From: Apium graveolens
Lineage: Eukaryota; Streptophyta; Magnoliopsida; Apiales; Apiaceae
Length of the DNA: 64,000 nucleotides
Reading direction: 5' to 3'
Assembly: GCF_009905375.1 (NCBI RefSeq)
Contig: NC_133650.1
Span: 172,502,518 to 172,566,517, forward strand
Shown one piece after another: positions 1 through 8,861 of this stretch; position 1 is the stretch's first letter, and each line of letters begins with the position of its first letter. The position numbers and the translations under genes were made by a program. The notes below the pieces were generated by a model. It was given only the letters and a program-made list of their open reading frames with translations. It did no database searches and had not been told where the DNA came from.

Positions 1-1457
1 CATATTTAAGAGGGTTGACCACATATCTTGGATTACTATTTTTAAGAAATTCTTTTTTTGAATAAAAATATGAGATCAAAACTTTTATTCACAAAAAGAA
101 TTTTTCGAAAAAAATTATTTTAACTATATAGTCAAACCTCCTAAACATATGTGTCAAAAAATCAAAAATCATAAAATAAATAAAAAACAGAGGGTGTAAT
201 ATTCTTTCTTCGTTTCCTACCTTTCCCAGATATTTCTATTTTTTTCAAGTTAATGACCCACTTGTTGCGATAACACAGGCTTTTTGAACCACTATCTAAA
301 TATGTTGTACAAATTTTGTTCCGCAAAAATAAAAGATTGCTAGCTTCTTTCTCTTTGTTGGATATATTTGTTCTATTGTAACAAAGCACTTGAATTGGGT
401 ATCTTCTAAGTTCAAGTATCATTCCTTTACTTTTTTGAGGCTTCATTCCGTTTTCCTCGTCCGTTTTCGTCGTCCCATAAATCCTTTATTTTTTAAAAAG
501 AAAAAAAAAGTCAAGATATCATGTTAATGAATAATGATATAAAACTATTGCGGGGCATATAAGAAGTTGTTTGCATTTGAACTATCAAAATGGGGTGTGG
601 TTCGTGTTAGGAAAACAGAATGAAATATAGAAAGGTAGAGGAGGCAAAAAAAATGATATTGAATTACTTTACTTATTTGGTTCAGATTCGGAAATAGAAT
701 AAAAAATTATTTATTTATATTACTATTTGATTTTTCTAATATCATGTAATGTAAAAAGAATCAATGTATTTTGTATTTATAACAATATAATTTATCTACA
801 TTAAAATAAATTAATATAATTAAATTATAACATCTTTAATTTTTTTAAAAAAATTAACAAATAAATTAAATATTAAAATTGTTTTAAATTTATAAAAACT
901 AAATAAAAAATTATTTTTTATTTCTGAAAAATAATTTACATATAAATCTATTTTTTGGATTGCCAGATTTGAAATATAATTAAAATGAAAAAAAAAGTTG
1001 AAAAGGGAAAGTAAATACCGGAGGAGGGGGGGAATGGGTATCGAGTAATTTGAGGTAAACCTAAAATTAAAAGAGGGAAAGAGAATGACGATTTTTACTA
1101 AACAAATATCAACAAAGAGAGTGAATTTAATTGATTTCCTTTACATTTGTTAATTACACCTAACCAAACGCCCCCCTAAAGGGCACTTTTGATACAAGTA
1201 AATATTTTTTGATGTAAATTTCACTTATATTTTGCGGCGAATTAGTTTTGAAAATTGTTCATGAATTATACAAGATATGTAAATATAATGGCTTCATTGT
1301 TTGAATTTTTTTATTAAAACAATTTTGAAACTAATATTTTCCCTAAAAATAATATTTGTAGGTTTGTTATCCAGAAGAAAACTAAGAACTAATAACAAAT
1401 ATATTTTATTATATATGAGCGATTTCTTAAAAATTATCTGAAAATACTAATTCTTAG
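1..1457. other. AT-rich intergenic DNA, no gene
   Basis: No coding region with recognisable protein features was found on either strand. The stretch is very AT-rich, with long A and T runs. Two G/C-rich islands, near 592-612 and 1158-1182, are roughly inverted versions of each other (a GGGGYGTTTGGTT-like end), as in many small plant hAT or PIF MITEs. I could not find a convincing target duplication, so a MITE between them is only a possibility. The last 13 bases (1445-1457) are the left target duplication of the SINE that follows. Confidence 0.6.
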
Positions 1458-1686
1458 ACCCGCAAGGGTTGTCTCAGTTGGTTAAAGAGGGGATAACTAT
1501 CCTCTTGGTCACATGTTCGAATCCCGCGGCAGGAGAATTTATGATTATGACTCCTGAGTCAGAGTATGCCGCTTAAATGCGGTTTATCATGGTTCACGTG
1601 ATTTGCAGCCTATTGCGTGAGCCCGTAGGGTTTACCAAGTGCGCACCCGAAGAGTAGCGGCTACGGGTTATCTACGACAAAAAAAT
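1458..1686 (+). mobile_element. tRNA-derived SINE with 13-bp target duplication
   Basis: The element starts with a tRNA-like head. A box A-like sequence TGTCTCAGTTGG lies at 1470-1481 and a box B-like sequence TGTTCGAATCC at 1514-1524, the two parts of an internal RNA polymerase III promoter. A tRNA-unrelated body follows and the element ends in a short A-rich tail (1679-1685). It is flanked by perfect direct repeats TACTAATTCTTAG at 1445-1457 and 1687-1699, the target duplication left by LINE-type reverse transcription. The body is about 230 bp, a usual plant SINE length. The perfect duplication suggests a fairly recent insertion. The subfamily cannot be named from this copy alone. Confidence 0.88.
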
Positions 1687-1699
1687 TACTAATTCTTAG

Positions 1700-2289
1700 T
1701 AATTTGTATGAAATGTACTTTATAAAGAATATTTTTTTTTTGTTCGGGAGTTTTTTAGCATAAGATTTTATTCTTGCGAGATTTTAACGAGACCTTTTTT
1801 TGGGTTATTTATTTTAGATATTAAAATATAAATGTTTAAATATTCAGAAATGACTTACGTACCTTTCGGTTAGATGATGAAATTTGTGAATCGAAAAAAA
1901 TACCCTTGTTGTAAGTCAAAATTTTATTAATGAAAATGTTTCATTATGATAGAAAAACATATTTTATTATACAACGGTTAAATGGTACTATCACAGCTAT
2001 CTAATACAAACACAAAAAAAAACTACTCCTATTTAATACTTACAACCCTGCACGAGCTTTTTCAATCTATATTTTAATTTTTTAATATGGTACATAAATA
2101 AAAATAATAATGTTAATATTTATCAAATAAAATTAAAAAAAAAAAGAAGAAGTTAATTTAGAAAACAGAGTCTTCGGGTTTTTTTCTGTCAGATTGGATT
2201 CAAGGCTCCGTGATATTTTTGGCACAGTTGAATGAATAGTTCATTTTTATGACATACCTGTTCAAAATCTTCCAAAAATGGCACAAAAC
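1700..2289. other. AT-rich spacer without recognised features
   Basis: This is A/T-rich sequence with poly-A and poly-T tracts. I see no coding potential, tRNA fold or transposon end. It separates the SINE from the inverted-repeat arm. Confidence 0.6.
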
Positions 2290-2835
2290 GCCTCTACCTT
2301 TGGGATTCGGTCAAAGAGACCCAGAAGTAGTGGCGTTCTGGGGTATATAGATATTTTTTGTTTTTTTCTTTTCCTCCCAGTTTGTGACTTGTGTATATTG
2401 GTTTGCAAGTAAAAAAAATCCTCTAGAGGTCATGTTTTGAGCTCTAATATTAAATTTAAAAAAAATTATTTTGGTTAATTTTTTTTTGTTTGTTAGTGAT
2501 GTAAACCTATTTTTAGTGTATATTTTGTATTTTAATCAAAAATTTGTAAATATATGACTTTTGTAGCTTCAAAAAAGGTGACATGCGAGTCGAGTGTGCA
2601 TTTGTTACGCGAGGGCATGTTTTGGAACGCTCATATTTAATTCCCAAAATATTATTTTGGTTTAATTCCTTTTTTGTTGACTAATGATATAAACCTATTT
2701 GTAGTATATATTTTTTATTTTAATTTTAATTTTTTTTTTGTATGGTTTGAGTTCCTTGGAAAAAGGTATCATGGGGGAATATATTTTTTCTTAACGAGGC
2801 CTCATAATCATGAATTTAAGCATGTGGTTTCTATT
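2290..2835 (+). repeat. Left arm of a large-scale inverted repeat
   Basis: The reverse complement of 49366-49905 matches this stretch almost end to end, with scattered substitutions and small indels (roughly 85-90% identity by eye). Shared landmarks are GACCCAGAAGTAGTG near 2319, TTTGTGACTTGTGT near 2381, GGAACGCTCATATTTAATTC near 2625 and GGTATCATGGGGGAATATAT near 2766. Inside the arm a unit of about 186 bp is tandemly duplicated (from about 2425 and again from 2611), and the other arm has the same duplication. So the duplication predates separation of the two copies. No terminal motif or target duplication was found that would assign it to a transposon class. Confidence 0.8.
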
Positions 2836-3059
2836 GTGTACTCACGGGATACCTAACTCATTTGCTGATAATGGATACTTAACTTGAAACACAACTTCCA
2901 TCACATAACATCAGTTACATAATAACACACAGTTGAAAAACTGTGCCTACTTCGATACACAATAATAACAGTTAAATAGAACACGTTACATTTTCCATAG
3001 CCTACGACAACACGATATATAAATAGAAATGAGTACGATGCAACAATATATAAACTGGA
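2836..3059. other. Spacer, possible 3' flank of the GRF remnant
   Basis: Short noncoding stretch immediately downstream, in minus-strand sense, of the GRF zinc-finger remnant. It could be that gene's 3' untranslated region. Nothing else is recognised. Confidence 0.4.
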
Positions 3060-3344
3060 TCATTCATCTGTATCATCAGAGTCATCATCATCTTCATTGA
3101 TGTTCCAACTATGGGACTCGATGAACGCCTTCATTCTCTGCAATTCCCTTGTTGCCTCCTCATTTTCACGCTGCAACTTACGAATTTATGCATAGTGGGC
3201 TACATTCTCTATGGTAATTTCTTCCTAAAAATTCAATGAGAACTGCTGCACGGGGTTCAAGCGGCTCTTCGATCCAACGTTCATAAATACAAACACCGTC
3301 GGGGCATTTGATAAAATGCCTGCCTGCGTCAATACCTTTCCAGT
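3060..3344 (-). pseudogene. GRF-type zinc-finger protein remnant, 3' part
   Basis: Read on the minus strand, the sequence entering from the CACTA junction encodes residues of the GRF zinc-finger pattern: a Gly-Arg-x-Phe turn, Cys-Pro, a later Cys and a Trp (GRHFIKCPDG, then CIYERWIEEP). After a frame disruption near 3180 it continues as a charged, coiled-coil-like tail (LQRENEEATRELQRMKAF) and an acidic end with a stop at 3060. The first Cys-x-Cys-Gly part of the finger lies beyond the transposon at 8353-8400. Removing the CACTA element and one AGT copy makes the two halves contiguous in frame. GRF fingers bind zinc and nucleic acid, and many plant copies are small or transposon-linked proteins. 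This copy is broken by the insertion and by at least one frameshift or stop. Confidence 0.65.
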
Positions 3345-3364
3345 CACTACTAGAAATAGTAGAT

Positions 3365-3570
3365 ACAACATCGGTGTTTAGACATCGGCATGTAATGCAC
3401 CCGATGTTAAAAGTCTGTTTAACATCGGTTTAAAAATAAGCGATGTTGATTATAAATGCTGACATCGGTTTCACATAGTAGCCGTTGTCTATATTCAAAA
3501 ATTAAAAAGGCCAAATACAAATTTTTAATTTTGACATCAGCTGATTTTGTTAACCGTTGTCTATGACCAT
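3365..3570. repeat. Left subterminal repeats of the CACTA element
   Basis: At least eight copies or near copies of ACATCGGTT or its reverse complement occur in both orientations in this stretch, for example at 3371, 3385, 3411, 3431, 3448, 3465 and 3536. They mirror the array at the other end. In CACTA elements such motifs bind the transposase and define the cis-acting ends. Confidence 0.85.
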
Positions 3571-4111
3571 GTTAAAAAAAATTAAAATTTCACTTATCTT
3601 TTTCCCCCGGTTTCAGTACTTCCCCCCTTTAATTTTGACAAATATTCACTTTATTCTTATTCCGCCTTTTCCAAAATATACCTCACCGGCTTCCCTCGTC
3701 TCTCCCGAGACCCTAATCTCTCTCACCGTCTCTTTCTTGTCTCTCTCACCTCTCATCTCTCTCTCATCTCTCTCCTCTTTTTCTCTTACCTTGAAACTCC
3801 CGCTCATCTATCATCTCTTTTTCTCTTTTTGGAGAAACCCTAATTTCAGCCCCAATTCAAATTTAATCTTTGGAGTTTCAAATTGAGCTTCAAACTAATA
3901 AGATTATAAACTAGTAGAAGCTTTGGAGCATCCAGAGGTTCACATATTTGATGCTTTGGAACTTTCAGGTTTTGGAGCATCTGGAGGTTCACAGTTTGGA
4001 GGTTTGGAACTTTGAGGTATATTCTTCTATCTCCCTCTTTTGTGCATGTATATAAGAAACGTTTTTTTTGGGTTTTATGTTCGGTTTTTTTGGGTGGTTT
4101 TTGGGAGTTTT
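3571..4111 (+). other. Pyrimidine-rich leader-like segment inside the CACTA element
   Basis: The stretch at about 3690-3800 is almost pure CT with repeated CTCTCTC runs, like the 5' untranslated leader of a plant gene. It immediately precedes the first captured kinase fragment and may have been captured with it. An open frame of 109 codons crosses it (3557-3886) but its composition is low-complexity, so I do not call it a gene. Two short GGTTCACA / GGAGCATCTGGAGG repeats follow at about 3927-4010. Confidence 0.4.
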
Positions 4112-4450
4112 CGATCAGATTATATACTTGGACAAGACGATTTTGGTACTATTTACAAGGGATATATTGATGAGAATCTTAGAGTTGGTTTGAAATATCT
4201 TCCAGTTGCGTTTAAGATTCTTATAAGGAAGCGCTCTAGGGTCATTGTGAGTGGCTTGCGAGTCTTCAAATTCATATTACTTGTTGTTAGTCTAATTATT
4301 ATGTATTGTGATGTAATTGACTTTTGGTTTGTTTTATATACTGCGAATTTTCTAGGTGAGCTAAGGCATCCTAATCTGGTCATGTTGTTTGGTTATTGCT
4401 GCGAGGATGATCATAGGTTAATAGTTTTTTACATGTGTTGTTCATCATGT
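4112..4450 (+). pseudogene. Captured fragment of a receptor-like cytoplasmic kinase
   Basis: The first piece (4118-4236) encodes a glycine-loop region, LGQDDFGTIYKGYIDENLRV, followed by a beta-strand with the ATP-site Val-Ala-Phe-Lys. After intron-like sequence a second piece (about 4355-4440) encodes GELRHPNLVMLFGYCCEDDH, the segment around the hinge. This spacing and wording fit the N-lobe of RIPK/PBL-type receptor-like cytoplasmic kinases (family VII), which relay immune-receptor signals at the plasma membrane. The glycine loop is degraded (GxDDFG in place of GxGGFG) and the catalytic loop and C-lobe are absent. It cannot make an active kinase. It is the first of four captured fragments in this CACTA element. 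Confidence 0.75.
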
Positions 4451-4584
4451 GTATGATATCGAGATTTGCTTTTATCCTCCGTTATCGAGATTGTGATATC
4501 ATTATAAATCTTGTCGTTAAAGTTTCTCATATACAATCGATACTAGCTAAAACTTGATAATTTTTTTAACTTGTGTTTTCAGGC

Positions 4585-5464
4585 AGTTGTTTTTGTGTGT
4601 GTGCGTTGGTCTCTGGGCAGGGCTTATTATTGGTTTTGTTACTGAGTACTACACGAGCAATGCTTACAGGTAATTGTCCAATTGTTGATAAAATAATGTT
4701 ATGCAAATTTATATGTCAAATTTGCTATCATTTCCTTGTATATCTGAATTGATTTTTTCTTCTCATGGCAGCCCTGTGCAAGATGTAGCTGATTCCTGCA
4801 AGACTGGAGCTGCAACAAATGTTATTTTTGGCCTTGCACTAGGATACAAATCTGTCATTATTCCCATTTTTGCCATTGCAGTCAGTATTTTTGTTAGTTT
4901 TAGCTTTGCTGCCATGTATGGTATTATCGTGGCTTCACTTGGTATGCTGAGTAAAATTGCCACTGGACTGGCTATTGATGCATATGGTCCTATCAGTGAT
5001 AATGCTGGAGGCATAACTGAGATGGCATGCATGAGTCACAGGATTCCTGAAAGAACTGATGCCCTTGATGCTGCTGGGAACACAACTGCTTCCATTGGAA
5101 AGGTACAATGATCCTCTCTTCCTACATAGTGACTTTACTTCTTATCTCTAGACATATGCAATTAGACAGAGTGTTGTAATTTCTTCCATATTTTTATTAC
5201 AATGCATGCTGTAATCGTTAGATTATTAAATTTTCTATTTCTATGTGAGAGCACTACAATCTCTTTTTACCCATGCATTGATCTAGTTTTCTATTTTCTA
5301 TTTCAACTGATGCGTCTCTCAAGGAAATGATTTCTCCTGGTGCCCTTGTGATGCTTACACCCCTCATTGTTGGAATCCTATTTGGAGTGGAGACCCTTTC
5401 TGGTGTTCTTGCTGGTTCTCTTGTTTCCGGTGTTCACATCACTTTTCATCTAGCAAGCTAACAA
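4585..5464 (+). pseudogene. Captured fragment of vacuolar H+-translocating pyrophosphatase
   Basis: Three exon-like blocks are joined by GT-AG-like introns. They are about 4608-4670 ([19 protein letters not shown]), 4772-5103 (from [20 protein letters not shown] to [12 protein letters not shown]) and about 5324-5456 ([16 protein letters not shown] to [10 protein letters not shown]). These are distinctive stretches of plant type I V-PPase, the vacuolar-membrane pump that couples pyrophosphate hydrolysis to proton transport. Several hydrophobic membrane segments are visible in the middle block. The N-terminal half, including the main pyrophosphate-binding motif, and the C-terminus are missing, so the fragment is not functional. 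The open frame in the middle block is almost undamaged, which suggests capture was recent on an evolutionary scale. Confidence 0.85.
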
Positions 5465-5492
5465 TTATCTTTTTTATGTGTCCATGTGTCAG

Positions 5493-7188
5493 AAAATAGA
5501 ACACAGTGATCTCGAAGAGCTTCAAGAACTAGATTCCGGTACTGTTGGCACTGTCTACTATGGTAAATGGAGAGGTTCTGATGTTGCCATCAAACGGATT
5601 AATGATAGGTGCTTTGCTGGAAAACCTTCAGAGCAAGAAAGGATGGTCTGATTTCTTCCTTTGTATTTGATAAGATTTAGATATTTTTTTTCTGAAGTTC
5701 CCTCCAACTGTTGGTAACATATCTGACTTATGGAATGAGGTAATTAAGCTTGCAGACCTGCATCATCCAAATGTAGTGGCGCTTTATGGGGTAGCACGTG
5801 ATGATACCAGCGGTTCTTGGGCAACTGTGACAGAATTCATGGTTAATGGTTCTTTAAAAACTGTGCTTCAGAAAGAGTACAAGTAACGTGTCCAGCTAGT
5901 ATTCTAAGCCCTTTCAGTTACTTCACTTTTTGCAAGATAGACATGCTAAACTTAACATCTGAACCTCTATTTCAGGAACCTTGATATGGGAAAGCGTCTC
6001 TTGATTGCTAAGGATATTGCATATGGAATGGAGTACTTGCATGGAAAGAATATTGTACATTTCGACTTGAAAAGGGACAACTTGCTTGTCAATCTTCTTA
6101 ATCCACAGCGGCCTGTATGCAAGGTTACTTACATGAAACTTCCACAATCAATTTTGTGCATTGTTCATTAATTAAATGCATTTGTCATTTGGAAAACATC
6201 TTTACACAGTATTAGGAAGTGCTACTTTACGTGACTTGATTTATCTTCGAGTTAAGTTTAATTTTATAAATTTTCATAAAAAATATGTGCTTCAGTCCTA
6301 GTTCTCTCACTTTTGTTTACCACGGCTTCTTTCGAAGATGACACACTAGTGCATAGTGATTATTTCTTGTATTGTCGCTTATATACTGACTTGCATGGGA
6401 GCATGTAAGAATTTTATCAAAAAGAATTGACAATTAGGGGCCATGGGCCTTTTATCAATGATCAGTCGTAGAGCATTTTAGGTATCGAAAACTGATTCTT
6501 AGGTTCATTGAACAGAATTGTGATATAAATTTAATTTACTGAATCATATTAATTCATTATAGACATGTTTGTATTGACATGTACCTTTTAGTTAATACAT
6601 ATATAGAGGACAGTTTCCCTAGTTATTGTCTGATATGGTCTAGATAGATCATAGATGTACTAGATTATGCAGGTTAGTCTTTTAGAAAAGATACACCTTT
6701 AAGTTATGATATTTCTGCATCAAATTTTTCTTGACCTTAAAATTTACATCTTTAATAACGTCAAATGGAACTCTCTCTTTTTGTCTGTGTGTTGCTTGTT
6801 CAATTCAAGTACTTCAATGGTAGGTTAGTTTACTGAGAGTATTTCAGAAGGAACCTAAAAGCTAGCTTCTCCTTGTAACGAGCATTGTTGGTGATCTTAT
6901 GAACTGGTATACGCCAGTGGACATTAATGTCATGAAATATTGGTATTATTAGACCAGTCCTTGTGTTATTTTGGGAGATACTGTGTTGGTTAGAATAATG
7001 ACTTTAACATGCATAATTCTTCAATGTAAATAGTTCGTTATTCCTCATTTTAGTTTTCATCAGGTTGGTGATTTAGGGCTCTCCAAGTTTAAAAGGCAGA
7101 CACTGGTCTCAGGTCGGATGCGGGGAACACTTCCTTGGATGGCCCCAGAGCTTCTACATGGTAGCATTGACGAGGTCTCTGAGAAGGT
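5493..7188 (+). pseudogene. Captured fragment of a Raf-like MAP kinase kinase kinase
   Basis: Four exon-like blocks carry a kinase domain in the correct order. Block 5493-5645 has a nucleotide-binding loop ([20 protein letters not shown]). Block 5735-5885 has HHPNVVALYGV and the hinge region. Block 5975-6123 has [19 protein letters not shown], the catalytic loop. Block 7063-7188 has [13 protein letters not shown] and the activation segment [13 protein letters not shown]. The wording (HFDLK, DLGLSK) is typical of plant PB1-domain Raf-like kinases (group B2 MAPKKK). The N-terminal PB1 region and the last C-lobe helices are missing. Introns remain, some long (6124-7062). It is a partial gene copy inside the transposon, transcribable at best as part of a chimeric RNA. 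Confidence 0.85.
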
Positions 7189-7518
7189 CTCATTTATGTT
7201 TTCATTTGATACATTTGTGTTGCATATCTTATGTCTCCTGCTAGTACTATATTTACGTTTCTGTTGGCACGGTCTCTTTGGATGCAAAACATTTTCTAGC
7301 CTAGACAAAGGCGGTGCTATTCAGTACTTACCGCGTGGCCTGATTTTTAGATAACTGCATTTTATGTGAATACTATACTACGCTGCATAATTGGATTACA
7401 TAATGTTGAAATATAAAAAAAATATAGATCTGAACTAGATAATGAAATTATATGAAGTTGCCAAATATTTTACAGTGCTTGTATTTTGGCTCCCCTGACC
7501 CTCAATCTTGGCTTGTAG

Positions 7519-7638
7519 GCGCCAATGTGTGCAAGCATGGATGAACAATTATTGAATGCTATGTGTGAAGGTGATCCAGTTGATGAAATGCTTTTTGTGA
7601 TGCGTGGAAAGGATTTGACGATGACCACCAATGTATAA
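7519..7638 (+). pseudogene. Captured fragment of a cyclic-nucleotide-gated channel
   Basis: The frame reads APMCASMDEQLLNAMC and then directly EGDPVDEMLFVMRGKDLTMT before a stop at 7636-7638. These are the two halves of the start of the cyclic-nucleotide-binding domain of plant CNGC ion channels (plasma-membrane calcium-permeable channels). In the family roughly 15 residues separate them, so this copy has an internal deletion as well as being a fragment. An AG dinucleotide just before 7519 fits an exon start. It is the fourth and last captured gene piece, in the same orientation as the others. Confidence 0.7.
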
Positions 7639-7925
7639 ACTGTTGACAAGTCCTTAGTTAAAAGAGTCTGGATAACTAAGTTATTTTTTTGTTATTGGTT
7701 GGGATGTTTATTTTAGACTTGGAATGTATGTCCGAATTGATTGTTGGAATATTGTATGTTAAGATATTTGGTATCAATGTAGCTTTATGTTTCTGTTGGA
7801 TGTTTTTGGTTGGATGTTTCAATGTTTGGTATTTTTTTGGTTGTGTAAATGCAATTGGTTCATGTGGCTGTAAAACAGGACCAGGATGGCATGTAATTTA
7901 TACCACATTAACATCACAATGGTAA
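7639..7925 (+). other. T/G-rich, 3'-UTR-like stretch inside the CACTA element
   Basis: The stretch has repeated TTGGTTGGATGTTT wording and no recognisable protein. It lies between the channel fragment and the right subterminal repeats and may be the 3' part of a transposon transcript. The 78-codon open frame here has no family features. Confidence 0.35.
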
Positions 7926-8338
7926 ATGTAAACTGATGTAAAAAATGTACAAAAGACATCATGTAAAATAATATTAAACAAAAAAGAACTAAAAAAACCG
8001 ATGTGAAATAATCATTTGACATCGGTTCTGAGAAATTAGCCGATGTTAAACAAAAAGATTTAACATCGGTTCCGTGAAGAACACCCATGTCTTATCCATC
8101 ATTTCACATCGAGGGGCTAATTTAACCGATGTCTGATTAAACATTTCACATCGGTCAACTAATCTAACCGATGTCAGATCAAACATTTCACATCGGTCAA
8201 CTAATCTAACCGATATATAGCACTGTAATAGACATCGGTTGTTAACCGATGTCAAAGACCAATGACATTTAACATCACACGCGAAGACATCAGTTCAGAT
8301 TTTTTTTAACATCGGTTCTGAACCGATGTCTGATCCCA
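7926..8338. repeat. Right subterminal repeats of the CACTA element
   Basis: More than fifteen ACATCGGTT / AACCGATGT copies or near copies occur here, many as back-to-back palindromes, for example around 8018-8065, 8106-8215 and 8231-8333. There is a partial tandem duplication of a roughly 49-bp unit at 8105-8200. The set is the inverted counterpart of the left array. Confidence 0.88.
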
Positions 8339-8352
8339 TATTTCTAGTAGTG

Positions 8353-8400
8353 AGTAATCCACTACAACAGCTGATTTTCCACAAAATCAATTATCCAAAT
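8353..8400 (-). pseudogene. GRF-type zinc-finger remnant, 5' part (split by the CACTA element)
   Basis: On the minus strand this stretch encodes FCGKSAVVVDYW, the opening Cys-Gly segment of a GRF zinc finger. It runs directly into the transposon and matches the frame of the second half at 3344. The first Cys appears lost in a stop-containing codon just upstream (near 8395). Its position directly beside the AGT duplication shows the insertion point. Confidence 0.6.
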
Positions 8401-8861
8401 TTGGGAGTGAAGACATAATTACTTTTGATGAGTGTGACTTCATGAGGTTGTAAATCTCTATTAATAAGTGATTTGGTAAAGAATAAATTATTTTTATATG
8501 TTATCACAACTGTGAAGCTACTTTCCAAATTCGGGAGTGAAGACATAAGTGATTTGTGGTCTATGAATTATTTTCATACTGCTTTCAAAAAATTATATGA
8601 CTTGTTACATTTCACATGTGTACATCTTCATTACTTTTCTCATCCACAACTGTTAGGCTTATTAACTTTTCATTATCACCCAACTACTTACACTATATAA
8701 ATTTTAACACCCTCACACATATTTCATCCAAACAGTATTACGATATCATCGTCCACAAATCACAAGTGGTTGCTACGAGAAACTTTCAACAGTTTCATGA
8801 ATGTCCATCCCATTCCATAATTTCACTTTTCATTTATGGGTAAACTATTTCACACACTTGC
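8401..8861. other. Spacer between CACTA target gene and element A
   Basis: A block CCAAATTYGGGAGTGAAGACATA occurs twice (about 8396 and 8526), a short direct repeat about 130 bp apart. Otherwise it is AT-rich noncoding sequence, possibly the 5' region of the minus-strand GRF remnant. No promoter could be defined. Confidence 0.4.

Larger units (their letters stand above)
3345..8352 (+). mobile_element. Non-autonomous CACTA transposon carrying captured gene fragments
   Basis: The ends are inverted: CACTACTAGAAATA at 3345-3358 and its complement TATTTCTAGTAGTG at 8339-8352. Both are flanked by the 3-bp duplication AGT (3342-3344 and 8353-8355), as expected for the CACTA (En/Spm) superfamily. 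Subterminal regions at both ends carry many copies of ACATCGGTT or its complement, the expected transposase-binding repeats. The 5,008-bp interior has no transposase. It holds fragments of four host genes, all reading left to right and keeping introns, so they were picked up as genomic DNA and not as cDNA. It must have been mobilised by a transposase from elsewhere. It sits inside the GRF zinc-finger remnant. Confidence 0.93.

Noticed and set aside
592..1182. MITE with GGGGCGTTTGGTT-like ends
   Set aside because: The inverted ends are imperfect and I could not find a target duplication, so it is only mentioned in the spacer entry.
1458..1530. Possible tRNA gene
   Set aside because: It has box A and box B-like words, but there is no complete cloverleaf. 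The unit continues as a SINE body with an A-rich tail and target duplications.
3557..3886. 109-codon open frame
   Set aside because: It is translated from a CT-rich leader-like tract; the Ser/Leu/Pro-rich product is low-complexity.
4772..5103. Functional membrane-protein gene (V-PPase)
   Set aside because: Only three internal exons are present; both ends of the protein are absent.
5493..7188. Functional Raf-like kinase gene
   Set aside because: The N-terminal region and part of the C-lobe are missing and the piece lies inside a CACTA element next to fragments of other genes.
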